Below are positions 17,561 through 26,266 of a stretch of 64,000 nucleotides of DNA, in pieces. The notes below the pieces were generated by a model. It was not told the origin of the DNA, made no database searches, and saw nothing but the letters and a program-made list of their open reading frames with translations. Origin of the DNA: Corallococcus sp. AS-1-6 (GTDB lineage: Bacteria; Myxococcota; Myxococcia; Myxococcales; Myxococcaceae); NCBI RefSeq assembly GCF_020037015.1, contig NZ_JAIQDE010000021.1, positions 62,001 to 126,000 of the forward strand, read 5' to 3'. Made by a program: the position numbers and the translations under genes. Position 1 is the first letter of the stretch, and each line of letters opens with the position of its first letter.

Positions 17561-18499
17561 CTACCCCTTCAGCAGGTTGCGCATCACGAACCACAGGTTG
17601 GCCGGACGCTCCGCCAGCCGGCGCATGAAATAGGGATACCAGTGCTTCCCATACGGGACATAGACACGCACCGGATGGCCAGCCTTCACCAGTTGCTCCT
17701 GGAGGTCGCGCCGGATGCCATACAGCATCTGGAATTCGAAGGCGCCCCTGGGCAGATGCTGGCGCGCGGCGTATTCCAACGTGGCGTCGATCATCCGCTC
17801 ATCATGCGTGGCGATACCGTGATACACGCCGCTGTCCAGCAGGATGCGCATGCAACGCACGAAGTTCGCGTCCACGTCCTTCTTGTCCGGGAAGGCCACG
17901 CCAGGGCCCTCCAGGTAGGCCCCCTTGCACAGCCGGACGCGGACGCGCTCGGCGCACAGGGCCTTCGCGTCCGCCTCCGTGCGCCGCAGGTAGCTCTGGA
18001 GCACCGCGCCCACGTGCCGCTCGCCGAACTCCGAGTGCAGGTCCCGCACGATGTCCAGGGTCGTCTGCGTGACGGCGCTCTCCTCCATGTCCACGCGCAC
18101 GAAGGAGTCCCGCGCCGCCGCGTCCGCCGCCACCGCCCGCGCGTTTTGCAGCGCCAGGTTCCGGTCGAACAACAGACCGCACTGCGTGAGCTTCAGCGAC
18201 ACATTGGCCCGCACGCCCACCTGGTCGATGCGCGCCAGCAGCCGCAGGTACTGCTTCACCTCGTCGCGCGTCTCCTGCGGGGAGCGCACCGCTTCGTTGA
18301 GGTGGTCGAAGCTGGCCATCAGCCCCTTCGCCGTGAGGGCCTTCACCGCGTCCACCGCCTCCTCCAGCGTCTCTCCCGCGATGAAGCGGGACGCGAGCTG
18401 GCGAAAGGGTTTGAGCCGCGTGGCCACGTCCTTCAGGTTGGACTGACGCGACAGGAACAGCAGCGCGGAGCGGGACAACTGATCCGAGGCAGTGGTCAT
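17561..18499 (-). CDS. Proline dehydrogenase, FAD-dependent
   Basis: This 312-residue monofunctional enzyme oxidises proline to pyrroline-5-carboxylate with electrons going through FAD to quinone. Family motifs seen are VRLCKGAYLEG (about 205-215), EFQMLYGIR (about 263-271) and the C-terminal RVYVPYGKHWYPYFMRRLAER block, including the paired Arg residues that bind the carboxylate. It matches the short PutA-like proteins of Gram-positive bacteria, Deinococcus and Myxococcus rather than bifunctional PutA. The start was set at the ATG at 18499-18497; an upstream in-frame extension lacks conserved features. It is followed at three bases by a small membrane protein. Confidence 0.88.
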   Translation of the reverse strand: MTTASDQLSRSALLFLSRQSNLKDVATRLKPFRQLASRFIAGETLEEAVDAVKALTAKGLMASFDHLNEAVRSPQETRDEVKQYLRLLARIDQVGVRANVSLKLTQCGLLFDRNLALQNARAVAADAAARDSFVRVDMEESAVTQTTLDIVRDLHSEFGERHVGAVLQSYLRRTEADAKALCAERVRVRLCKGAYLEGPGVAFPDKKDVDANFVRCMRILLDSGVYHGIATHDERMIDATLEYAARQHLPRGAFEFQMLYGIRRDLQEQLVKAGHPVRVYVPYGKHWYPYFMRRLAERPANLWFVMRNLLKG

Positions 18500-18536
18500 C
18501 TGAGTGTGTTCCCCCGCCGCTAGAGATAACGCCTGC

Positions 18537-19418
18537 TCAGTCCGGGTGCCGCGACAGGAAGTCGGACACGCGTGCATTGAACGCTTCCGGGTGGCTCATG
18601 TACGGCAGGTGACTGGCCGTCTCCAGGAACTCCAGCTCGGCGCCCGGCACGTGCGCCGCCACGTCGCGCGCGGCCGCGGGCGGCACCAGCAGGTCCCTGC
18701 CGCCCTCGATGATGAGCGTGGGCACGCGCAGCTCCCGCAGCCGGTGCAGGAAGTCCGCGGCCAGGATGTCGCGCAGCCGCCGCATCAGCTCCACCGACGA
18801 CATGCGCCGCGCCTCGCGGACGATCTCCGCCCGCCCCTCCGGCGGCAGCCACCGGCCCCCCAGGATGCGCGCCACCGTGGGCGCGAACACATACGCCAGC
18901 GGCCGGGGCGCCCGCACCAGCGTGGACAGCGTCAACGCCAGCCGCCGCACCTTGCGCACGCTGGCCACCGGTGACACCAGCACCAGCGCCTTCACCCGCT
19001 GGGGGTGCTCCAACGCATACGCGATGGACAGCAGGCTGCCGTAGGACGACCCCAGCAACGCGAAGCGCTCCGGCAGCCCGGCCTCCGGGTGGTTGAGCAC
19101 CGACAGGTTCCACTGCAGCGGTGTATGTGTCGCGGGCGTCTTCAGCGGCGGTGTCCACAACAGCAGGTTCCACGCCTGGGCCAGCGGCTCCATGGGCGCG
19201 AAGGACCGGCCACTGGCGCCCAGCCCCGGAAGACAGACCACCGTGCGTGATACATCCCTGTTGCCCCCGGGAAAGGTGAACAGCCGCGCCGGCGTGCCCC
19301 GGACGACGCGCTCCTCGCAGTCCAGCCGCTCATAGCCGCGCTGGATGTCTTCCACGTCCGGCACCAGCGGCGGCGGGCGGGGCGGGGCGGGGACGGGAGT
19401 GGAGGCGGTATCAAGCAT
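18537..19418 (-). CDS. Alpha/beta hydrolase
   Basis: This 293-residue hydrolase has the nucleophile elbow G-S-S-Y-G at about residues 123-127, so Ser125 is the likely nucleophile. An acid sits near 238 (IEGGRDLLVP) and the catalytic His near 266 (ETASHLPY). The oxyanion region VVCLPGLGASG lies near 62. The first 25 residues are Pro-rich and probably disordered. The substrate is unknown. It overlaps the upstream acyltransferase gene by eight bases on the same strand, so the two may handle the same lipid or ester pool. Confidence 0.85.
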   Translation of the reverse strand: MLDTASTPVPAPPRPPPLVPDVEDIQRGYERLDCEERVVRGTPARLFTFPGGNRDVSRTVVCLPGLGASGRSFAPMEPLAQAWNLLLWTPPLKTPATHTPLQWNLSVLNHPEAGLPERFALLGSSYGSLLSIAYALEHPQRVKALVLVSPVASVRKVRRLALTLSTLVRAPRPLAYVFAPTVARILGGRWLPPEGRAEIVREARRMSSVELMRRLRDILAADFLHRLRELRVPTLIIEGGRDLLVPPAAARDVAAHVPGAELEFLETASHLPYMSHPEAFNARVSDFLSRHPD

Positions 19419-20133
19419 GGCAGGCCCTCAGCAGCAGGCGCCGGACGCTGGCGGCCACGCGGTCGCGGAAGGCTCGCACGCGCGACTCCGACGCACCCGA
19501 CGGCGGCGGTTCATGGGGTTCACCCACGGCGAAGGTGAGCTGGACGGGCAGCGGCAGGGGGCCCAATCCCATCACCAACGGCATGCGGTATTTGTCCTCC
19601 GCGGCCAGGCGCACGCACCAGCGGTCCTCGTCCGGGGGCCAGAAGAAGGTATCATCCACCCCGAAGCCGGCGAAGGGCACCACCGGCACCCCGGCCTGCA
19701 TGGCCAGCCGGACGAAGCCCAGCGCGCGCTCCCACCGCAGCCGGTAGCGGCCCTGACTGCGTTTGAAGGTCTCCCGCGCGCCGCCCGGATAACACACGAC
19801 GAGCTGCCCCTCCTGGAGCGAGCGGAGCGCGTTCTCCCGCGTCCCCTCCACCCCGCCCAGCCAGGGCAGCACCGTGCGCACGAGGGGAATCTTGAAGAAC
19901 CCCCGCTCCGCCAGCCCCAGCGGATAGCGCCCCGTGGCCTGGTGCAGCAGGTGGAAGAAGGCGGGGGTCTCGTATCCCCAGACACCGTGGTTGCCCACGA
20001 GCAGCAACGGCCCCTGTCCGGGCAGATGTTCAGCTCCCACCAGTCGGGCGCGGTGGTAGCGCGCGGACAGGGCGGCGCCACCCTCCGCGAAACGGAACAC
20101 GGCCTGCCGGACACTCGCGAGTGCGTTTTCCAC
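19411..20133 (-). CDS. Lysophospholipid/glycerol acyltransferase family protein (PlsC-like)
   Basis: This 240-residue protein has the acyltransferase block I as NHGVWGYE (about 48-55, with His and an acidic residue spaced as in HX4D/E). Block III is YPGGARE (about 114-120), and block IV lies near VVPFAGFG. These motifs are used to transfer an acyl chain to a glycerol or lyso-lipid acceptor. Closely similar proteins are often labelled membrane-bound O-acyl or diacylglycerol acyltransferase-like. It is cotranscribed with the downstream hydrolase (eight-base overlap). There is no obvious signal sequence, and peripheral membrane association is expected. Confidence 0.82.
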   Translation of the reverse strand: MENALASVRQAVFRFAEGGAALSARYHRARLVGAEHLPGQGPLLLVGNHGVWGYETPAFFHLLHQATGRYPLGLAERGFFKIPLVRTVLPWLGGVEGTRENALRSLQEGQLVVCYPGGARETFKRSQGRYRLRWERALGFVRLAMQAGVPVVPFAGFGVDDTFFWPPDEDRWCVRLAAEDKYRMPLVMGLGPLPLPVQLTFAVGEPHEPPPSGASESRVRAFRDRVAASVRRLLLRACHA

Positions 20134-20307
20134 GGTGGAGCCAAGATGCGGCCGCCCTCGCGCGCCGGCACCCTGGGACCAGGCGGCCGGGCAGGGGCTC
20201 CACCGCCGCCATCACCGGAAAAGGGCATGCACGCCAGCAGGCTGCCTTTCACGGCGGGGGAAGGGGTGCGGTTGTCTGCTTCCGGAGCCGTGCTGATGCT
20301 TGGGGGC

Positions 20308-20805
20308 ATGGCCGGCCCGTTCGACATCCTCCTTCACCAACACCATGAGCTGGAGGACCTGCTGGAGCGGCTGGCTTCAGAGGCGGACGCGGAGGAGCTG
20401 GCGCACGCCCAGGAGTCCCTGGCGCGCCTCCTGCGCCTGCACTCCCGCCTGGAGGAGCGCTGCGTCCAGCCGCTCGTGACGCGCGTGGAGGGCCGCGCCC
20501 GCGCCCGCGAGGAGGCCGAGGACCACCTCACCCTGCGTGAGCTGATGGAGGAGTTGCAGGAGCTGACACCTCGCGGCGTCGAGTGGCAGGCGCGCCTCTT
20601 CACGCTGGAGGATCAGGTCGTGGCGCATGTTCAGGCCATGGAACACGGGGTGCTCCCCCGCCTGTCCGCGTCCCTGGACGCGGATGAATTGGAGGAACTG
20701 GGACACGACCTGGCACTGACGTACGAGGAACTGCTGGATCGCTCGCAGCACCCCCCCGCCTCCGGTCGTGGCGCGTTGTTGGAACCCCTGCATTGGGATG
20801 CGTGA
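20308..20805 (+). CDS. Hemerythrin-like (HHE) domain protein
   Basis: This 165-residue helical protein starts at MAGPFDILLHQHHELEDLLE. The HQHHELE motif at 10-16, H54-type residues in LHSRLEERC, and HVQAMEHGVLPRL near 108-120 follow the spacing of HHE-type hemerythrins, which bind a di-iron centre and sense or carry O2 or NO. The usual second Glu is partly replaced (MEHG where EE is common), so metal binding should be treated as likely rather than certain. A longer in-frame opening exists upstream but lies across the divergent acyltransferase gene and was rejected. Confidence 0.7.
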   Translation: MAGPFDILLHQHHELEDLLERLASEADAEELAHAQESLARLLRLHSRLEERCVQPLVTRVEGRARAREEAEDHLTLRELMEELQELTPRGVEWQARLFTLEDQVVAHVQAMEHGVLPRLSASLDADELEELGHDLALTYEELLDRSQHPPASGRGALLEPLHWDA

Positions 20806-20985
20806 GAAGCGGCTGAAAGCGTCTCCGCGCCCCATTTCCCGGGCCTTTCTCGCCTGCTGATACGCAGCCGCGTCACAACTTTTTATCGCTTCCTTCGACA
20901 ATTGCCTTTCTGGAAGGTATTGGTAGTCCGGCGTGCCGGTTCACGCCAAGGCAATGCTCCCCCCTTAAACCGAGGATTGTTCGAA

Positions 20986-21510
20986 ATGTCAGTTGACAAG
21001 GCGTTCCGCGAGATGATTCGCAACGAGATTGAAGTCCAGCTCAAGCCCCTGCGCGACGTGGTGTCTCGTCTGGAGTCGGGCACGGCGGACCTGGATGCGC
21101 TGCGCAACGTGGCCGAGCGGCTGGCGCCCCTGGCGCAGGTGGTGGGCCCCCTCTTCGGCGCGAACGCGCCCGCGGCTGGCAAGGCCGGTCGTCGCCCCGC
21201 GGGTCGTCCGGCGGGCCGGGCCGCGGTGAGCGCGCCGGTGGCGGCGGCGGGTGGCAAGCGCCGGGGCCGCAAGCCGGCGGCGGCGGAGGGCGGCGCCCGT
21301 GAGTGCGCCATCAAGGGCTGCGGCAAGCCCAGCCGCACCAAGGGCTACTGCGCGGCGCACTACCAGAAGCTGCGCATGCTGGAGAAGACCAACCGCCGTC
21401 CTTCCGAGTGGTCGGACTACGCCAACCCCAACAGCGTGGAGGACATCAAGCTGCCCCGTGGCCGCGCCGCCTCCAAGGCGCTCGCGGAAGCCGCTCAGAA
21501 GAACGCTTAA
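20986..21510 (+). CDS. AT-hook / Cys-His motif protein, putative DNA-binding protein
   Basis: This 174-residue protein has a helical N-terminus (about 1-55, possible coiled coil). A basic Ala/Pro/Gly-rich linker (about 60-100) includes two AT-hook-like cores, AGRPAGR and KRRGRKPA. A compact motif follows with Cys residues in CAIKGCGKPSRTKGYCAAH (C-x4-C-x8-C-x2-H), which looks like a small zinc-binding knuckle. The conserved tail has RPSEWSDYANPNS. Similar proteins in myxobacteria carry uninformative names. A chromatin or regulatory role is inferred from the AT hooks. The upstream region is unusually A+T-rich for this window, and the ATG at 20986 was chosen because similarity to a helical domain begins there. 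Confidence 0.65.
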   Translation: MSVDKAFREMIRNEIEVQLKPLRDVVSRLESGTADLDALRNVAERLAPLAQVVGPLFGANAPAAGKAGRRPAGRPAGRAAVSAPVAAAGGKRRGRKPAAAEGGARECAIKGCGKPSRTKGYCAAHYQKLRMLEKTNRRPSEWSDYANPNSVEDIKLPRGRAASKALAEAAQKNA

Positions 21511-21624
21511 GCAGTATTTGTTGCCCCGGCCCGGGCAGAGGTGGACCGCGTTCTTCCGGCTGGAAGCACGTGGCAGGAGTGACCGCGCGGAGGATGTGCT
21601 TGCGCCGCGAGGGGGTTGGTGTGC

Positions 21625-22503
21625 ATGAGTGCCCGGGCCATGAACAAACGCGACCTGGAGCCTGGAATCGTCACGGACCTCGCGGGCCGGACGACCTATG
21701 GCGATTACCTGCAGTTGGACCGCCTTCTGTCCGCGCAGGTGCCCCGTTCCCAGCCTCCCCATCACGACGAGCTGCTGTTCATCGTCCAGCACCAGACGAG
21801 CGAGCTGTGGATGAAGCTGCTCATCCACGAGCTGTCCGCCTGCATCCGCTACATCCAGGCGGACCGGCTGGAGCCGTCCTTCAAGATCTTCGCGCGCGTC
21901 GCGCACATCCAGCGGATGCTCTTCGAGCAGTGGAGCGTGCTGGAGACGCTCACCCCCAACGAGTACCTGGAGTTCCGCGACACGCTGGGTCACGCGTCAG
22001 GCTTCCAGAGCTTCCAGTACCGGGCGCTGGAGTTCCTGCTGGGCAACAAGGACGACGCGGCGCTGGGGCCCTTCAAGCACGTGCAGGGCGTGCACGCGGA
22101 GCTGGAGCGCCTGCTGGTGTCGCCCGGCATCTACGACGAGTTCCTGCGTCACCTGGCGCGCAAGGGCCACGACATCCCCAGAAGCCACGTGGAGCGCGAC
22201 TGGCGTCAGCCGTATGAGAAGAGCCCCCAGGTGATGGAGGTGTTCCGCCGCATCTACGAGGACACCGAGAAGCACTGGGACGCGTATGAGATGTGCGAGA
22301 AGCTGGTGGACACGGAGGAGCGGTTCCAGCTCTGGCGCTACCGGCACATGATGACGGTGATGCGAATCATCGGCTTCAAGCAGGGCACGGGCGGCTCGTC
22401 GGGCGTGGGCTTCCTGCGCAAGGCGCTGGACCTGCGCTTCTTCCCGGAGCTGTGGGACGTGCGCACGGCGCTGGCGCCGCCCGCGAAGCCCCGGGGCGCC
22501 TGA
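21625..22503 (+). CDS. kynA: Tryptophan 2,3-dioxygenase
   Basis: This 292-residue enzyme opens the indole ring of tryptophan to N-formylkynurenine using haem and O2, the first step of the kynurenine route. Typical blocks are [20 protein letters not shown] (about 43-62), [17 protein letters not shown] (about 114-130) and [16 protein letters not shown] with the proximal haem His (about 232-247). [15 protein letters not shown] follows. All key regions are present and length is normal. No other kynurenine gene is adjacent. TTG and ATG codons upstream are possible starts, but the ATG at 21625 is closest to the conserved region. Confidence 0.92.
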   Translation: MSARAMNKRDLEPGIVTDLAGRTTYGDYLQLDRLLSAQVPRSQPPHHDELLFIVQHQTSELWMKLLIHELSACIRYIQADRLEPSFKIFARVAHIQRMLFEQWSVLETLTPNEYLEFRDTLGHASGFQSFQYRALEFLLGNKDDAALGPFKHVQGVHAELERLLVSPGIYDEFLRHLARKGHDIPRSHVERDWRQPYEKSPQVMEVFRRIYEDTEKHWDAYEMCEKLVDTEERFQLWRYRHMMTVMRIIGFKQGTGGSSGVGFLRKALDLRFFPELWDVRTALAPPAKPRGA

Positions 22504-22583
22504 GCCCCCGGGCCGCCCCGCTCGTGTCCCCGCATGCCCCGCGGACCGGCAGGGGCGGGGTGCCAGCCGGGGCGCGGGCTCCC

Positions 22584-22589
22584 TAGCTT
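22584..22589 (+). promoter_or_regulatory. Candidate -10 element TAGCTT before the 58-residue gene
   Basis: TAGCTT lies 39 bases before the ATG at 22629. A small inverted repeat, GAGAGG/CCTCTC (22592-22609), follows at once and would sit at the start of the transcript. Confidence 0.35.
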
Positions 22590-22628
22590 GGGAGAGGTCA
22601 AACCCTCTCAACGCGCGAAGGAGCCACC

Positions 22629-22805
22629 ATGGGTGAGCACGAAAGCCCCCGGAAGGAACCGCAGCTTCCGGAAGACGAACAGGACAACAAGCGTCAGGCG
22701 GGAGACCGCCCCATCCCCACGCCCGGCCACATTGGCAACCTGCCGGACCACGGCGAGGGCCCGGGTGGCATTGGCATCAAGCTGCCCGAGGGCGGCGGCG
22801 ACTGA
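22629..22805 (+). CDS. Small acidic, Gly/Pro-rich protein of 58 residues
   Basis: A clear AAGGAG Shine-Dalgarno sequence lies five bases before the ATG. The product is hydrophilic, starting MGEHESPRKEPQLPEDE and ending IKLPEGGGD, without Cys or Trp and probably disordered. I do not recognise it. The good ribosome site, the upstream TAGCTT element and a hairpin right after the stop support a real, independently transcribed small gene. Confidence 0.6.
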   Translation: MGEHESPRKEPQLPEDEQDNKRQAGDRPIPTPGHIGNLPDHGEGPGGIGIKLPEGGGD

Positions 22806-22807
22806 GT

Positions 22808-22841
22808 GAAACATCCGGAAATGTTTCGGCGGAAATGTTTC
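22808..22841. terminator. Hairpin with a repeated arm behind the 58-residue gene
   Basis: GAAACAT (22808-22814) pairs with ATGTTTC (22821-22827). The 11-mer GGAAATGTTTC occurs at 22817-22827 and again at 22831-22841, so the left arm could pair with either copy. There is no T tract. It may be a terminator or a binding site in front of the Uma2 gene. Confidence 0.4.
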
Positions 22842-22926
22842 AGGCCCGGGGCCCTTCCAGGGCTCCCGGCCACCGGGGTACACGTGTCAGACGGGCATGA
22901 GAGTGTCCGGGCATGTCCCTACCTGC

Positions 22927-22932
22927 TAGGTT
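22927..22932 (+). promoter_or_regulatory. Candidate -10 element TAGGTT before the Uma2 gene
   Basis: TAGGTT ends 13 bases before the ATG at 22946, which would leave a leader of only a few bases. It lies inside the upstream in-frame extension, which argues for the later start. Confidence 0.35.
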
Positions 22933-22945
22933 CTTCGTCCCAGAG

Positions 22946-23503
22946 ATGACCCGAAAGCCCGCCACCTACGCCGACCTGGAAGCGCTCCCCTCGAACCAGG
23001 TGGGGGAGATCGTGAATGGCGAGCTGTACGCCAGCCCCCGGCCGGCATCGCGGCATGCCGTCGCGGCGTCGCATCTGGGAGGCGAGCTCTATGCTCCCTT
23101 CGACCGGGGCCGTAGCGGACCCGGAGGGTGGATCATCCTCACCGAGCCGGAGCTGCACCTGGGCCAGGACGTCCTGGTGCCGGACCTCGCGGGTTGGCGC
23201 CGGGAGCGGATGCCCAGGGTGCCCGACGTCGTGGGCTTCACCCTGGCGCCGGATTGGCTGTGCGAGGTGCTGTCCCCGTCCACGTCCCGGCTGGACCGCT
23301 TCCGGAAGCTGCCCGTCTACGCCCGGGAGGGGGTCAGGCACGTCTGGTTGGTGGACCCGCTCCAGTACACCCTGGAGGTCTTTCGTCTGGAGGGCTCCCA
23401 CTACCTCCTGGTGGGGACCCATCAGGACGCGGAGACCGTCCATGCTGAACCCTTCGAGGCGCTTCCCCTGGAACTGAAGGTCCTGTGGGAGGACGTCGAG
23501 TAG
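22946..23503 (+). CDS. Uma2 family (DUF820) endonuclease-like protein
   Basis: The protein is 185 residues from the ATG at 22946 (MTRKPATYADLEALP); an ATG at 22913 is the alternative. The PD-(D/E)XK fold signature is visible: an early Glu (GEIVNGELY), VPDLAGW with the metal-binding Asp near 83, CEVLSPST with Glu near 109, and a Lys-containing helix (FRKLPVYAREGV). Uma2 proteins are restriction-endonuclease-fold proteins of unknown target and are common in cyanobacteria and myxobacteria. The gene stands alone and ends 13 bases before the RMD1-family gene. Confidence 0.82.
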   Translation: MTRKPATYADLEALPSNQVGEIVNGELYASPRPASRHAVAASHLGGELYAPFDRGRSGPGGWIILTEPELHLGQDVLVPDLAGWRRERMPRVPDVVGFTLAPDWLCEVLSPSTSRLDRFRKLPVYAREGVRHVWLVDPLQYTLEVFRLEGSHYLLVGTHQDAETVHAEPFEALPLELKVLWEDVE

Positions 23504-23516
23504 GCTCTTCCGCACC

Positions 23517-24644
23517 ATGTCCGCGCCCGCCGGAGTGACGCTGCTCTTCGAACAGGCCCACATCCTCTGCTACCGCACGTTCGACATCGCGGAGGAGATC
23601 GACCTGGAGCGCGCGCGCAAGGCGCTCTCGGAGGACTCGCGCCGCTTGAAGCTGTCGCGAGAGAACAGCCAGTACATCCAACTGCCCAACCCGCCCGTGG
23701 CCTATGAGCTGGGCCGCAGGCCGCTCGCGCTGCGCGGCGGCCCCGTCACCGTGGACGCCACCGCGCGCCTGTTCGACCACGGCGCCGCGTCCATCATCCT
23801 GAGGGTCCCCGTCGCGCCCGGCACCACCTGGGAGACGCTCACCCAGGTCGCGGACGAGCTCTATGACAGCCAGGCCCTGGAGGACCTGGCGCGGGAGCTG
23901 GTGGAGGGCGTGCGCCGCACCATCGCCGCCGCCGTGCAGGGGCCGCACCTCTGGGACCAGAGCGAGAGCTACACCGTCATCTTCGCCGAGCGCATCCAGG
24001 GCAACCCCTCCGCGGAGGAGCTGTTCCAGCGCGCGGACATCGCGCGGCTGCTGTTGGGAGAGAGCACCACCGCGCCGCTCGCGCCGCGCGAGCGCGAGGC
24101 CGTCACCCAGGTGCGCTTCAGCTACACCGCCCACGACCTGGTCGTCGTGGACTGGAACAGCGCGTTCGTCTACGAGCCGTCCGGCTCGCGCGACATCCCG
24201 GACCTCCTGGAGATCGCCAACGCGCAGCTCCTGGAGTTCCGCTACTACGACGAGCGCCTGGACAAGCACATCGCGCGCATCCACGACGAGGTGCAGAAGA
24301 AGAAGCCCGGCTGGCTCACGCTGTTCCGCAGCCCGTACCGCAACCTCGCCCGGGAGACGCTGGGCACGCTCGTGGACCTCAACGAGTTCGTGGAGCGGGT
24401 GGAGAACAGCCTGAAGATCATCGGCGACTTCTACCTGGCCAAGGTCTACGAGGCCGCCGTGCGCCGCCTGCGCATCCCCGCGTGGCAGGCCTCCGTCACG
24501 CGCAAGCAGCAGTTGCTCGCGCAGACCTACGGCCTGCTCAAGGGCGAGGTGGACATCGACCGCTCGCACGTCCTGGAGGTGATGATCGTCGCGTTGATCA
24601 TCCTGGAGATCGTCATGGCCTTCAGCCGCGTGTTCGAGCACTGA
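23517..24644 (+). CDS. RMD1/YagE family (DUF155) protein
   Basis: This 375-residue protein has the features of the RMD1/Sad1-interacting family: an N-terminal domain with LLFEQAHILCYR, a central SYTVIFAERIQGNP segment, and a C-terminal helical region ending in one strong transmembrane helix (about 350-370, VMIVALIILEIVMAF). Eukaryotic relatives are mitochondrial and affect translation or inner-membrane organisation. The bacterial role is unknown. It is probably an inner-membrane-anchored protein with most of its mass in the cytoplasm. Confidence 0.75.
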   Translation: MSAPAGVTLLFEQAHILCYRTFDIAEEIDLERARKALSEDSRRLKLSRENSQYIQLPNPPVAYELGRRPLALRGGPVTVDATARLFDHGAASIILRVPVAPGTTWETLTQVADELYDSQALEDLARELVEGVRRTIAAAVQGPHLWDQSESYTVIFAERIQGNPSAEELFQRADIARLLLGESTTAPLAPREREAVTQVRFSYTAHDLVVVDWNSAFVYEPSGSRDIPDLLEIANAQLLEFRYYDERLDKHIARIHDEVQKKKPGWLTLFRSPYRNLARETLGTLVDLNEFVERVENSLKIIGDFYLAKVYEAAVRRLRIPAWQASVTRKQQLLAQTYGLLKGEVDIDRSHVLEVMIVALIILEIVMAFSRVFEH

Positions 24645-24663
24645 CGGCGCTCCCCCGGGCCCG

Positions 24664-24689
24664 CCCGAAGGGACGACGGTCCCGTCGGG
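24664..24689 (+). terminator. Hairpin downstream of the RMD1-family gene
   Basis: GGGAC (24670-24674) pairs with GTCCC (24679-24683) around a GACG loop. Outer CCCG/CGGG arms extend the stem after a two-base bulge on each side. It lies 20 bases after the stop; no T run follows. Confidence 0.45.
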
Positions 24690-24748
24690 TGGGGGACTCC
24701 GGGGTGGGGGAAGGCGGGGTGAGGGGTTCGCGGCGGCCGGGGTTGCGC

Positions 24749-24754
24749 TACGCT
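24749..24754 (+). promoter_or_regulatory. Candidate -10 element TACGCT before the cyclase gene
   Basis: TACGCT lies 31 bases before the GTG at 24786 in the context GCTACGCT, close to the GCTAGGCT seen at 6628. Confidence 0.25.
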
Positions 24755-24785
24755 CCGTGGACGGGCGTGTGACGGAGGCTTCCGC

Positions 24786-26246
24786 GTGAGTGCATCGAAC
24801 CCCCTCTTCGGTGATTTGCTGCTCAAGCTGGGCGTCGTCACGCCGGGACAGGTGCAGGAGGCGCTCGCGCTCCAGGCCCTCACCGGACAGCGCGTGGGGG
24901 AGGCGCTCATCTCGTTGGGCTACGTGTCGCGCGAACAGATTCAGGACGCCTTGGGAGAAGCTCTGGGCCTGAACCAGGAGAAGGGGCCCTCGCAGCCGCC
25001 CCTGGGCGAGCTGCTGGTGGGGCTCAAGTACGTGACGCTCGCGCAGTTGGACGAAGCGCTGGCGCGGCAGCGGCGCGACGGGCGGCGGCTGGGGGAGATC
25101 CTCGTCGAGCTGGGCCACTGCACGTACAAGCAGATCTACGAGGCGCTGGGCGTGCAGAACCGCATCGTGGGCCGGCAGGACCTGCCGCGCCCCGCGACGG
25201 AGGGGCGCCGCCGCGTGGTGGTGGTGGACGACAGCCCCCTGGCGTGCGCGTTCGTGCAGGAGGGGCTGGTGGCCCTGGGCTACGAGGTCCTCTGCTTCCA
25301 GGACCCGTACGAGGCCCTGGAGGGCATGGGGCGGCTGCAGCCGGCCATCGTGCTGAGCGACCTGGAGATGCCGGGGCTGGACGGCGTGGAGCTGTGCCGG
25401 CGGCTGAAGGAGGGCCCGCGCAGCGCCATCCCCGTCATCATGCTCACCGCCAACGACCGCGAGGCGGAGCGCGTGCGCGGCCTGCGCGCGGGCGCGGACG
25501 ACTACGTGAACAAGTCCGCGTCCATGGACGAGCTGGCGGCGCGCATCGAGAGCGTGGTGCGCCGCACGGACGAGACGGAGCGCATGCGCAAGCTGTTCGC
25601 GCGCTACACGTCCGACGCGGTGGTGGAGGAGATCCTCAAGAGCGCGGACGCGGCGGTGCTCGCCGGGGAGAAGCGCGAGGTGACGGTGCTGTTCGCGGAC
25701 ATCCGCAACTTCACCGGCCTGGCGGAGAGCCTGCCTCCGGAGCAGGTGGTGGCGGTGCTCAACCAGGTGCTGGGCCGCCTGTCGGACGCGGTGCTCACCT
25801 GCGGCGGCACGCTGGACAAGTTCCTGGGGGACGGGCTGATGGCCGTCTTCGGCGCGCCGGTGGGCCGCCCGGACGACGCGCTCCGGGGCCTGCAGTGCGC
25901 CAAGATGATGATGGAGGCCGTGGCGGAGCTGCGCGCCGTGGCGGAGGCCGAGTGGGTGGCCCACGGCCGCGAGGGCCGGCCCCTGGTGCTGGAGCTGGGC
26001 GTGGGGCTGAACTCGGGCGTGGTGGTGTCCGGCAACATCGGCGGCGCGATGCGGGCCGAGTACACCTGCATTGGCGACGCGGTGAACGTGGCCGCGCGGC
26101 TGTGCGCGCTGGCCGGGCCGGGGGAGATCCTGGTGGGCGAGCGCACGCGCGAGCTGGTGGACGCGAACGAGACCGCCTTCGAGGACCTGCCGCCGGTGCG
26201 CCTGAAGGGCAAGCAGCAGCCGGTGCCGCTTTACCGCGCCCTCTGA
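24786..26246 (+). CDS. MshEN-like / response-regulator receiver / class III adenylate cyclase fusion
   Basis: This 486-residue protein starts at a GTG. Residues 1-65 and about 70-130 form two copies of a type II secretion ATPase N-terminal (MshEN-like) repeat: [12 protein letters not shown]-type then [12 protein letters not shown]. In some proteins these bind cyclic di-GMP. A receiver domain follows at about 140-255 with VVVDDSP, phospho-acceptor Asp in [11 protein letters not shown] and conserved Lys in VNKSAS. A class III cyclase domain spans about 300-480 with [24 protein letters not shown] and the [14 protein letters not shown] block. The two metal Asp and the transition-state region are present, so it should be active. 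Output is probably cAMP, gated by phosphorylation and perhaps by cyclic di-GMP. Confidence 0.85.
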   Translation: MSASNPLFGDLLLKLGVVTPGQVQEALALQALTGQRVGEALISLGYVSREQIQDALGEALGLNQEKGPSQPPLGELLVGLKYVTLAQLDEALARQRRDGRRLGEILVELGHCTYKQIYEALGVQNRIVGRQDLPRPATEGRRRVVVVDDSPLACAFVQEGLVALGYEVLCFQDPYEALEGMGRLQPAIVLSDLEMPGLDGVELCRRLKEGPRSAIPVIMLTANDREAERVRGLRAGADDYVNKSASMDELAARIESVVRRTDETERMRKLFARYTSDAVVEEILKSADAAVLAGEKREVTVLFADIRNFTGLAESLPPEQVVAVLNQVLGRLSDAVLTCGGTLDKFLGDGLMAVFGAPVGRPDDALRGLQCAKMMMEAVAELRAVAEAEWVAHGREGRPLVLELGVGLNSGVVVSGNIGGAMRAEYTCIGDAVNVAARLCALAGPGEILVGERTRELVDANETAFEDLPPVRLKGKQQPVPLYRAL

Positions 26247-26251
26247 CGCGG

Positions 26252-26257
26252 TAGGGT
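26252..26257 (+). promoter_or_regulatory. Candidate -10 element TAGGGT, near-leaderless start
   Basis: TAGGGT begins six bases after the cyclase stop and ends nine bases before the ATG at 26267. Confidence 0.3.
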
Positions 26258-26266
26258 GGGTGGGCC

